Part shown: one piece after another, positions 1 to 9,117 of the stretch
Numbering within the stretch: position 1 is the first letter of the stretch
Layout of the letters: each line of letters starts with the position of its first letter
Assembly (NCBI RefSeq): GCF_000218895.1
Contig: NC_015703.1
Span: 5,779,001-5,843,000 of the forward strand
Source of the DNA: Runella slithyformis DSM 19594
GTDB lineage: Bacteria; Bacteroidota; Bacteroidia; Cytophagales; Spirosomataceae
Length of the DNA stretch: 64,000 bases
Direction of reading: 5' to 3'
Translations under genes and position numbers: made by a program
Notes under the pieces: generated by a model
Told to the model about the DNA's origin: nothing
What the model saw: the letters and a program-made list of their open reading frames with translations, nothing else
Databases searched by the model: none

Positions 1-3000
1 GAAACAAAACTTATTGGCCTTGTCGACGTTGGCCCGCGCCTTGCTTTAATCGTACCTTTTTGGAATTGAAACATCAGCGTTACAGTATTGACACGAATAA
101 CAATGCTGGCTTTAATCGTACCTTTTTGGAATTGAAACTTTGCGCCGACAACATACTTTTTGCCGGTATCGGAAGCTTTAATCGTACCTTTTTGGAATTG
201 AAACTAAAAAATAAAACAAGCAGAGAGCGCACCCCACGAAGCTTTAATCGTACCTTTTTGGAATTGAAACAAAGCAAGGAAGCATTGGGGGTTAAGTTGC
301 GATACTGCTTTAATCGTACCTTTTTGGAATTGAAACAGGCGCAGGCGGAAGCGGCTATCGTGGAGATTGTGCGGCTTTAATCGTACCTTTTTGGAATTGA
401 AACTGATGGTTTTGGCGTAGGCACCTTTCCGGATAATATGCTTTAATCGTACCTTTTTGGAATTGAAACTAATCTGCGCGGGCGTGTAGCCTCGTTCCAA
501 AAGGTGCTTTAATCGTACCTTTTTGGAATTGAAACTGTCCACGACGGCAAACGGTAAGGTGTTCACCGTGTGCTTTAATCGTACCTTTTTGGAATTGAAA
601 CTGTACAAAGCGATGCAGGCCTGCGATGTGTGGTATGCTTTAATCGTACCTTTTTGGAATTGAAACCAGTTTTTTGCAGGCATTACGGCTGCCGGTTCCT
701 TTGCTTTAATCGTACCTTTTTGGAATTGAAACTGGCGAGGCGGTTAAGAATTAGTTGCATCGGTTTGGCTTTAATCGTACCTTTTTGGAATTGAAACTCA
801 AAAGGTTGATATTGTTTTGCAGCACATTAAAGCTGCTTTAATCGTACCTTTTTGGAATTGAAACTCAATCAGTGCGGTATTGTGACGATCAATGATTTTC
901 TGCTTTAATCGTACCTTTTTGGAATTGAAACTTTGGATTGTTGGCATTATCAAGCGCCTGCCGTTCCGGCTTTAATCGTACCTTTTTGGAATTGAAACTA
1001 TAGTGCAGGGAGGTAAAGCACATAAATCGGAACGCTTTAATCGTACCTTTTTGGAATTGAAACTTTATTACAATGCCGTTCTAAAAGACATTGCCGCGCT
1101 TTAATCGTACCTTTTTGGAATTGAAACCTTATCCCTGAAGGTTGAGGGACTAATTCTTCCTGCTTGCTTTAATCGTACCTTTTTGGAATTGAAACCTGTT
1201 AAACGTTGTTCTAAGCAGTGCGGCTCGTGCGGCTTTAATCGTACCTTTTTGGAATTGAAACTTCGTTAAACTGCCGACGTTTGGCAAGTGGTTTTAGCTT
1301 TAATCGTACCTTTTTGGAATTGAAACCCCACTGGTAGCGTGTTCCGGTATAATTCCCCCCTTTGCTTTAATCGTACCTTTTTGGAATTGAAACCTACGCA
1401 AGTATATCAAAAGTATAGCCACTAATCCAAGCTTTAATCGTACCTTTTTGGAATTGAAACTACGACGGAAAGTAGATGTTGGTCCTATTAATTCCCGCTT
1501 TAATCGTACCTTTTTGGAATTGAAACTATAGTGCAGGGAGGTAAAGCACATAAATCGGAACGCTTTAATCGTACCTTTTTGGAATTGAAACAGGATTGAT
1601 GAAAGGGCATAGCGTCTAATATAGCTTGCTTTAATCGTACCTTTTTGGAATTGAAACCACTTTAACCGGGGTAAAAAATGTCTAACCTCTGCTTGCTTTA
1701 ATCGTACCTTTTTGGAATTGAAACTTTGGTTTGTATCGCTTCTTTGAGTGTTGCCCCTTCCGGCTTTAATCGTACCTTTTTGGAATTGAAACAAATGAAG
1801 CCTGACGAGGCGGCTTTTCAGATCAAAGGCTTTAATCGTACCTTTTTGGAATTGAAACAAGGTCTTTCCAATGCAAGCGGTTATATTCCCAAGGGCTTTA
1901 ATCGTACCTTTTTGGAATTGAAACTTAGGCGGCCGGGCTTTAAGATTCGGTACAGTTCTTTGCTTTAATCGTACCTTTTTGGAATTGAAACTTAGGGCAA
2001 GAGGCTTTGAAACAGGCGTATTTCTCGCTTTAATCGTACCTTTTTGGAATTGAAACCTGTTACACTTTTATGCTACCCGTTTAATAGCCGGGCTTTAATC
2101 GTACCTTTTTGGAATTGAAACGCAGTTTTTTAAAAATAAGTTCATTGCTGCTGTCAAGCTTTAATCGTACCTTTTTGGAATTGAAACCATCCGCGTAACC
2201 CTGCCCCAAACTGCCCAAATACGTGCTTTAATCGTACCTTTTTGGAATTGAAACAAGAAGTCTATGTAAGACTTCATCTTTTCTTTGATTGCTTTAATCG
2301 TACCTTTTTGGAATTGAAACCTAGGGTTTGATTTTGGCAATTCGTTTCAGTAATTCGCTTTAATCGTACCTTTTTGGAATTGAAACGAGACAAGACCTGT
2401 AAAACCTTTAATTTTCACTGAGGCTTTAATCGTACCTTTTTGGAATTGAAACTTACGATAACATCCGAACTTTGCCATCCCCATGTAGGCTTTAATCGTA
2501 CCTTTTTGGAATTGAAACAACCGTAGACACCGAAAAAGCGATTCGCTCCTACTAGCTTTAATCGTACCTTTTTGGAATTGAAACAGTGCTGGGCAAGGTG
2601 CAATTATTAAGGCAATAAATGCTTTAATCGTACCTTTTTGGAATTGAAACTTGGGAGAAAATTACGACTATCTATCCCGTTTGTGCGGCTTTAATCGTAC
2701 CTTTTTGGAATTGAAACTCTTAGATAAATCTTTTTTTGTATCCTCAATTATAGCGCTTTAATCGTACCTTTTTGGAATTGAAACTGCGCCAAAGAATGCG
2801 ATCGTGTTTTCAGTCGCACCGCTTTAATCGTACCTTTTTGGAATTGAAACATGCCTCCAAGGTGAAGGCATAGGGAAGTTCTAAAGCTTTAATCGTACCT
2901 TTTTGGAATTGAAACTGCGCCAAAGAATGCGATCGTGTTTTCAGTCGCACCGCTTTAATCGTACCTTTTTGGAATTGAAACATGCCTCCAAGGTGAAGGC

Positions 3001-5494
3001 ATAGGGAAGTTCTAAAGCTTTAATCGTACCTTTTTGGAATTGAAACCAACTAAAATGACAAAAGCAGAAAAATTCTTATTAAGCTTTAATCGTACCTTTT
3101 TGGAATTGAAACACGGTCAGGCCGTCCTGATAACGTGCGCCCAATTGAGCTTTAATCGTACCTTTTTGGAATTGAAACAGACCTAAGTGATGACAAAGAC
3201 GATGACTTCAAAATGCTTTAATCGTACCTTTTTGGAATTGAAACAATGTCATGAAGGGTATTAATTTCTACAACTTCTCGCTTTAATCGTACCTTTTTGG
3301 AATTGAAACAATGATGTAACTCGGTGCGACAGCTACCTCATGGGGCTTTAATCGTACCTTTTTGGAATTGAAACATCAGCGTTACAGTATTGACACGAAT
3401 AACAATGCCGCGCTTTAATCGTACCTTTTTGGAATTGAAACATCTTGACTGCCAACACCACTTCTTTCGGTTGACAAGCTTTAATCGTACCTTTTTGGAA
3501 TTGAAACCTGCTCCACACTTCGCAAACAGTTTCTTCCGGCAGTGCTTTAATCGTACCTTTTTGGAATTGAAACTTTAAAAATAAGTTTCTGTTTCTCAAT
3601 CAGGGCAATGCTTTAATCGTACCTTTTTGGAATTGAAACAAGAAAGTGGACTACAGCAACATTCAAAAGCTGGAAAGCTTTAATCGTACCTTTTTGGAAT
3701 TGAAACCTGTCTATTTTCTTCAGGCGAACGGTGTTTGCCGCGTGCTTTAATCGTACCTTTTTGGAATTGAAACATGGATGCCATATTGTCAAAGAAATCG
3801 TTTTGAGTAGGCTTTAATCGTACCTTTTTGGAATTGAAACTAGCTGTTATTAAGTTATTAGTGTTGCTCTATACAGCTTTAATCGTACCTTTTTGGAATT
3901 GAAACATGACGCCTTGGCTGACCTTAACGACATTCCTTTTAAGCTTTAATCGTACCTTTTTGGAATTGAAACTGCCTGCGTGTCGCTTCACGTTCACAAA
4001 GAAACGGCGCTTTAATCGTACCTTTTTGGAATTGAAACTGCGAAAGGTCTACGAGACCAACTTCAAATCAAAGCGCTTTAATCGTACCTTTTTGGAATTG
4101 AAACAATGCGAAAGCCGCGCATGGAGGCTTCCGAATAGATGCTTTAATCGTACCTTTTTGGAATTGAAACGTTCTCAAAACTCGAGCCCGTCCCTAAAGG
4201 AGTAGAGCTTTAATCGTACCTTTTTGGAATTGAAACTTCATTTAATCGCCGAAACAAGGCTTTTCAGTATGTTGCTTTAATCGTACCTTTTTGGAATTGA
4301 AACATCGAAGTGACCGTGTACAGGTAGTTGAGTGTCCCGCTTTAATCGTACCTTTTTGGAATTGAAACAACAATACAAGGCGAAAATTGCCGCCTGATAG
4401 TGAAAGCTTTAATCGTACCTTTTTGGAATTGAAACTCGTAAAATTGAAAGGCTTTAAACTGTTGAGCAATGGCTTTAATCGTACCTTTTTGGAATTGAAA
4501 CGGCTTGGGTTGATGCAGCCACAAAACGGTACAACGAAGCTTTAATCGTACCTTTTTGGAATTGAAACTTCAAGCGCCACTGCTCATACTTGGCAAGTAG
4601 CGTTGCTTTAATCGTACCTTTTTGGAATTGAAACAAAATTTGCAGACTATATCCCCGGTCTGCAAGCGGTGCTTTAATCGTACCTTTTTGGAATTGAAAC
4701 AGTTCTGTCAAATTGGCAAAAGCGTTAAGTTGCAGGGCTTTAATCGTACCTTTTTGGAATTGAAACAAAGCGTCCGATTAGGGTTGCCTATCGGCTCCGT
4801 CGCTTTAATCGTACCTTTTTGGAATTGAAACAGGCTTTCCGATGAATGGGTAGAGGTTAAAACTTCGGGCTTTAATCGTACCTTTTTGGAATTGAAACAA
4901 CATTGTAACCGTTACAATTCCTTAATATGGCACTGCTTTAATCGTACCTTTTTGGAATTGAAACGAGGATGAATACGAATAAGGTAAAATTCAAAAAAGA
5001 GCTTTAATCGTACCTTTTTGGAATTGAAACGGCTTAAAGGAGCACCAAGCCAAGTATCTCAAATTTGCTTTAATCGTACCTTTTTGGAATTGAAACTTAG
5101 GCAGGAAGGTATAGGCTGATTGGTGCAGCGTTGCTTTAATCGTACCTTTTTGGAATTGAAACAAAGATAATCCTGCCGGATGGGTAGTTGTAAAATTTCG
5201 CTTTAATCGTACCTTTTTGGAATTGAAACATCAGATTTTTCATCGACATTTAATTTTGTATCTGTGCTTTAATCGTACCTTTTTGGAATTGAAACTCGAA
5301 AATTCGTAGCCGACTGCAGTAAAATAGGTTTGCTTTAATCGTACCTTTTTGGAATTGAAACCGTCTTACTTCCTCACGTTTTACCTGTGCCTCGGTTTGC
5401 TTTAATCGTACCTTTTTGGAATTGAAACGACGCCAACATTTGAAGAAGTGCTACAGGCACAAAAGCTTTAATCGTACCTTTTTGGAATTGAAAT
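1..5494 (+). CRISPR. Very large CRISPR array, 83 complete repeats, leader end outside window
   Basis: A 30-nt direct repeat starting GCTTTAATCG and ending GGAATTGAAAC recurs every 65-67 bases. I counted 83 complete copies, first at 43-72 and last at 5465-5494, plus the last five bases of another at 1-5, giving 83 full spacers of about 35-37 nt. Copies look identical except the last, which ends in T instead of C. A degenerate terminal repeat normally marks the leader-distal end, and ATTGAAAC at the repeat 3' end is the usual 8-nt 5' handle of type I and III crRNAs, so the array is read rightwards from a leader left of base 1. Three spacers occur twice exactly and one pair is nearly identical. 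No cas gene is in the window, so the subtype cannot be assigned. Open reading frames inside the array are repeat artefacts. Confidence 0.98.
2755..3016 (+). repeat. Tandem duplication of two repeat-spacer units inside the CRISPR array
   Basis: Spacers at 2785-2820 (starts TGCGCCAAAG) and 2851-2885 (starts ATGCCTCCAA) recur in the same order at 2916-2951 and 2982-3016. The block 2755-2885 is therefore repeated exactly as 2886-3016. Recombination between repeats is the simplest explanation. Confidence 0.95.
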
Positions 5495-5567
5495 CGGAGG
5501 TGCGACCGTATTGGATTGTACGTTTGGAAGAATTGAAAAGGACGTGCCAACCATAAAAAAACAGAAT

Positions 5568-6389
5568 TCATTTTCCGGCGGTGATGTCTAGTTTAAGCGT
5601 CAAAAACTCTCTTTTCAAACCTCTTATTTCGTTCAACACTTCCCCGAACTGTACGTCTGATTCGCCTTCGGGTACATCGGTACTCATAAATAAGGTAAAT
5701 TCCCAAATCTCCAGTACTTCCTCCAATTTTACGCGGTAAGGTGCGTACAGACTGTTGAGTGAGCTCAGGATAAAAGCAGGGTCTGCCGCTTTTACGTTGG
5801 GAACAGCAGTGACCGTTTTAAATACAATGTCTTCTGCGGTAATGAAAATGTACGATTTATTCTCTTTTACACTGAACCAATTCTGGACATACGACCCTAA
5901 AATATATGCCCCGTCGGGGATGGGATACATAGAGTCCCCTTCAATCTGAAACATCCGATACTTACGGTTCTCGGGAAGAATGGGCAGACGAAACCGGGTC
6001 AGTTCGGAAATAAAACCGACATCACCGTGTCCTCCGCCGATATAACCCGCGCGGGCTTTTTTCGGAACCACTTCCACATTGTCTTTATTATCAATGCCTA
6101 CCGAAATGGGAAGAATGCGCAGATGAATCCCTTTGGCCGATTGGACGGAAGCATTAAAAAGCTCCTCTAACTCCGAAGAACGAAGGACCGCTAAATTCTT
6201 TCGCACCAATGTATCAAGGCTGAGATGAAACAGGTCGGCCAGACGGACAAGGACATCCATGGGTGGCATGGAGCGACCGCGCTCGTATTGGGAATAACTG
6301 CCGCGACCGATTCCGACAGCATCAGCGATCTCATTCTGGCTTTTTTTCTCCCTGTTGCGAAGAAAAATCAAATTGCAGGAAACGTACAT
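5568..6389 (-). CDS. HTH-XRE / S24 peptidase-fold transcriptional repressor (LexA/CI-like)
   Basis: A 273-residue two-domain regulator. Residues about 5-62 form an XRE-type helix-turn-helix (QNEIADAVGIGRGSYSQYERG), and the C-terminal half is an S24 LexA/CI fold with the nucleophile region EGDSM (Ser153) and a candidate general-base lysine in IVFKTV (Lys191). An Ala-Gly pair in KARAGY (114-115) lies where LexA-type repressors self-cleave, so induction by RecA-dependent autocleavage is possible. It starts 74 bases beyond the last CRISPR repeat, transcribed toward the array, and is divergent from a YopX-like phage gene with three strong dyads between them, as expected for an autoregulated phage-type repressor. 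A general host S24 regulator, common in Bacteroidota, is the alternative. The fold is secure; the regulon is unknown. Confidence 0.88.
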   Translation of the reverse strand: MYVSCNLIFLRNREKKSQNEIADAVGIGRGSYSQYERGRSMPPMDVLVRLADLFHLSLDTLVRKNLAVLRSSELEELFNASVQSAKGIHLRILPISVGIDNKDNVEVVPKKARAGYIGGGHGDVGFISELTRFRLPILPENRKYRMFQIEGDSMYPIPDGAYILGSYVQNWFSVKENKSYIFITAEDIVFKTVTAVPNVKAADPAFILSSLNSLYAPYRVKLEEVLEIWEFTLFMSTDVPEGESDVQFGEVLNEIRGLKREFLTLKLDITAGK

Positions 6390-6486
6390 GACACAAATTG
6401 TTTCAACTCAAATGTACAAACTGTTGAGCAAACTCACAAATAATGCCCTTTTTATCACAATATTGTAAATATTACGCATAATTTCC

Positions 6487-6546
6487 TGCAAAAATTTGCA
6501 TTTGATACATTTTGTATCGTATAATTGCAACATATTGTTGCAATTA
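6487..6546. promoter_or_regulatory. Cluster of three inverted repeats, candidate operator region
   Basis: The 288-base divergent intergenic region holds three neighbouring dyads: TGCAAA/TTTGCA at 6487-6500, GATACA/TGTATC at 6504-6518, and a perfect dyad with 11-base arms TAATTGCAACA/TGTTGCAATTA separated by TAT at 6522-6546. They lie between the S24 repressor and the YopX-like gene and are good candidates for binding sites of the repressor. This is inferred from position and symmetry only. Confidence 0.5.
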
Positions 6547-6677
6547 AGAATAACTTTTATCTCAGTCTAATCTATTTTCCTTCTCCGAGTGAATCATGAA
6601 GGGAGCTGAGAAAAACGGCTTTTACCACACCATAGATATCCTTAGATACTTAACGTTTTAACACTGAAAAAACCACT

Positions 6678-7157
6678 ATGGAACGGCTGCTTAACACTGG
6701 AAATACTTTTAGGGTATGGGATGGAAAAAAAATTCATTACTCATCGGTAAAGCCTTCATTGGAGGGGCTGCCGGTGCAATTGTTACTGAATGACGAGTCT
6801 TCCTTTGTTTTGCCGGACAGCCCGGAATTTCGAAATAACCAACCGGTGAAGCGGTTTACAGAACTGAAGTTTATCGGAATAAGTGACCGAAACGGGGAAG
6901 ATCTGTACGAGTCTGACATTGTTTACTACCTGGGGGAAAAATTTGTGCTGCTTTGGAATGAGCCTGCACGTACTTACCATATGTACGCCGTCAATGAAAA
7001 TAAACTTAAATCTGAAGGACCGGTCAGGTGTTCCTTTGAAGAGGACCTTGTAAGAATCGGCAACCTCTTTGAAAACCCGGATATGTTAACTCCCTTCAGA
7101 GTTCGTTTTTTGTATACATACAACCGTAAGGACAAAACAGAACAGCAGGTTGCATAA
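6678..7157 (+). CDS. YopX-like protein of phage type
   Basis: A 159-residue soluble protein. The N-terminus FRVWDGKKIHY and the central LKFIGISDRNGEDLYESDIVYY match the layout of the YopX family (usually FRaWDgkkM..., then FTGLkDkNGkeIYEGDIV), found mainly in phages and prophages and without a firmly known function. The last 60 residues, rich in charged and aromatic residues, are not recognisable. The ATG at 6678 is the only sensible start. It stands alone, divergent from the S24 repressor and convergent with the FMN oxidase gene, so the pair may be a remnant of an integrated element. Family assignment rests on the two motifs read by eye. Confidence 0.65.
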   Translation: MERLLNTGNTFRVWDGKKIHYSSVKPSLEGLPVQLLLNDESSFVLPDSPEFRNNQPVKRFTELKFIGISDRNGEDLYESDIVYYLGEKFVLLWNEPARTYHMYAVNENKLKSEGPVRCSFEEDLVRIGNLFENPDMLTPFRVRFLYTYNRKDKTEQQVA

Positions 7158-7171
7158 ACGGGGGAACCGAA

Positions 7172-8428
7172 CTAGGTTTTCAGCACACTTTCAGGCCCTA
7201 TTTCGTTGATGGAACGGCAACCGGCGAGTGCCATCGTAAGGTCAAAATCGGCAAGATAGTTGGCCAATACCTGCTGTATACCTTCGCTACCGCCAAGAGT
7301 GAGTCCATATACATAGGGACGTCCTAAACAAACGGCAGAAGCCCCCAGGGCCAGTGCCTTAAAAATATCGGCCCCACCGCGTACGCCGCTGTCGAGCAGT
7401 AACGGTATACGGCCCTGAATGACTTCGGAAATACGGGGCAGCATATCCAAGGTACCCACAGCCCCGTCGACCTGACGCCCACCGTGGTTGGAAATCACCA
7501 AGCCGTCGATGCCGTGATCCAGCGCCCGGAGGGCATCGTCGGGATGCAGGATGCCTTTGAGCAAAATGGGCAATCGGGTCCGTTGACGCAGGTAGGCCAG
7601 GTTTTCCCAGGTCAGAGAAGGGCGGGTGTAGATATCAATAAATTTTTTGACGGCCTTGCGCGGATAGCCGGATTTGGCATTTTCCAAAAAAGAGCCCGGG
7701 TACTGACGAACAGCGCTCCATAGCGTACGGAGGGCATCGTAGGTAAACTTAGGCGTTGGCGCAGGGGTTGGATCAGGCTCGTTCAATAATCGTCGAAAAA
7801 CAGGGTCGGAGGTGTATTGTGCAATGCCCAATCCGCGTAAAAAAGGCAGGTAGGCCAATTCCAGGTCTTGGGTACGCCATCCCAACAGCGTTGTATCCAG
7901 TGTCACCACAATGGCCTCACAGCCCGATTGCTCGGCACGTTGAACAAAACTCGCCACCAGTTCGTCAGACTTGCTCCAATACAACTGAAACCAGCGCGGC
8001 TGCTCTCCCATCACCGCAGCGCACTCTTCCATCGAAACCGAGGCCTGATTGGAAAAAATGTAGGGAATACCTATTGCCGCCGCTGCTTTGGCCACGGCCA
8101 GGTCGGCCTCTCGGTGAACCATTTCGAGCACCCCGATGGGGGCTAACAATAAAGGATAAGGGTACTGTTTGCCGAATAACGTAATACTTACATCCCGCGT
8201 CGACACATCGCGCAACATACGGGGGAGAATACGCCACCGCTCAAACGCCCGACGGTTTTCCAGCATGGTATCTCCGTGCCCCGCTCCACCGGCAATGTAG
8301 GCCGCCGCTTGGGGGGACATAGCTTTCTGCGCTTTTATTTCCAACAGGCGGGCATCAACCGGAATGGGCGACACCGTACCTGAAGCCCCTTCAAGGTAGA
8401 TTTTTTTCTGACGTTCAAAGGCATTCAT
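7172..8428 (-). CDS. FMN-dependent alpha-hydroxy acid oxidase, lactate 2-monooxygenase type
   Basis: A 418-residue TIM-barrel flavoenzyme of the lactate oxidase/glycolate oxidase family, oxidising L-2-hydroxy acids with FMN. Visible family features, numbered from an upstream TTG five codons earlier: the FMN-binding APIG segment near residue 101, FQLYW near 152, the active-site lysine in LLKGIL (about 296), the catalytic SNHGGRQ (His about 320) and the phosphate-binding DSGVRGG (about 351). The inserted stretch GWRTQDLELAYLPFLRG followed by AQYTSDPVF is typical of the lactate 2-monooxygenase branch, which gives acetate, CO2 and water. I chose the ATG at 8428; the open frame reaches a TTG at 8443. 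The gene ends 14 bases from the YopX-like gene, convergently. Substrate is inferred. Confidence 0.88.
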   Translation of the reverse strand: MNAFERQKKIYLEGASGTVSPIPVDARLLEIKAQKAMSPQAAAYIAGGAGHGDTMLENRRAFERWRILPRMLRDVSTRDVSITLFGKQYPYPLLLAPIGVLEMVHREADLAVAKAAAAIGIPYIFSNQASVSMEECAAVMGEQPRWFQLYWSKSDELVASFVQRAEQSGCEAIVVTLDTTLLGWRTQDLELAYLPFLRGLGIAQYTSDPVFRRLLNEPDPTPAPTPKFTYDALRTLWSAVRQYPGSFLENAKSGYPRKAVKKFIDIYTRPSLTWENLAYLRQRTRLPILLKGILHPDDALRALDHGIDGLVISNHGGRQVDGAVGTLDMLPRISEVIQGRIPLLLDSGVRGGADIFKALALGASAVCLGRPYVYGLTLGGSEGIQQVLANYLADFDLTMALAGCRSINEIGPESVLKT

Positions 8429-8523
8429 AAGGGAAATAGTCAAAAGGGTCGGTTTATTTTTTTCGGGATAATAAAAAAGGTAACCGGTATGAACCGATTA
8501 CCTCCTCTTTTTACGCAAAACGG

Positions 8524-8988
8524 TTAATAGGGAATCCCCGCTTTTTTATAAATAAAATGCATCAGCCACGCGGGGCCGATCATCAGGAATTGCAGATCTT
8601 TAAAAAATGACGGTTTCTTTCCTTCCACCTTATGCCCCCAAAACTGCCCTATCCAGGCCATTACAAAAATACCTATACATACCTGCCACAGTGTCCATCC
8701 CTGATCTTCGATCTGTTGGGCTAAGAAAAGGCATCCTCCCGAAAAAATGATCAAGCCCACCGACAGCGTCAGCGACAAGCGTATATAGTATACCGTAACC
8801 ATCGCCAAAATCACCATTCCCAGGTTCAGCGGGAGATCATCCGCTATCAAAAAGGGTAATTTTACACTGTAAAGCATTCCTACTATACTGAAGAAGATAG
8901 ACGGTACACAGATCCAATGTACCAGTTTGTTCGTGGGATTTCGGTGACTTTCGCCGTATTCATCCAGCCAGGCATCAATGCTTCTCAT
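8524..8988 (-). CDS. Mpo1-like (DUF962) integral membrane protein
   Basis: A 154-residue protein starting MRSIDAWLDEYGESHRNPTNK and then LVHWICVPSIFFS, the signature of the DUF962/YGL010w family. The yeast member Mpo1 is an iron-dependent dioxygenase in alpha-oxidation of 2-hydroxy fatty acids; the conserved histidines (ESH, VHW, and one near the C-terminus) fit metal binding. Four hydrophobic segments follow (roughly residues 25-45, 50-70, 72-90 and 98-118). The frame opens at a TTG at 9018, but the family N-terminus and the first ATG both point to 8988. It lies 95 bases upstream of the lactate monooxygenase-like gene on the same strand. The bacterial function is inferred from the yeast enzyme. 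Confidence 0.82.
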   Translation of the reverse strand: MRSIDAWLDEYGESHRNPTNKLVHWICVPSIFFSIVGMLYSVKLPFLIADDLPLNLGMVILAMVTVYYIRLSLTLSVGLIIFSGGCLFLAQQIEDQGWTLWQVCIGIFVMAWIGQFWGHKVEGKKPSFFKDLQFLMIGPAWLMHFIYKKAGIPY

Positions 8989-9117
8989 ACGTATAAAAAG
9001 ATTAGTTTGGTGGTCCAAAATTACAAATTATTCTTTTTATAATTATAAAAAAGCGATAAAATACCGAAGCCGGAAAAACGGATAACGCATTCGTAACTCG
9101 TCATTCCCCAAAAGCCT

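Noticed and set aside
60..5571. Dozens of ORFs inside the first 5.6 kb with repeated FNRTFLELK, FNSKKVRLK or FQFQKGTIK motifs
   Set aside because: They are translations of the CRISPR repeat in different frames and strands, not proteins.
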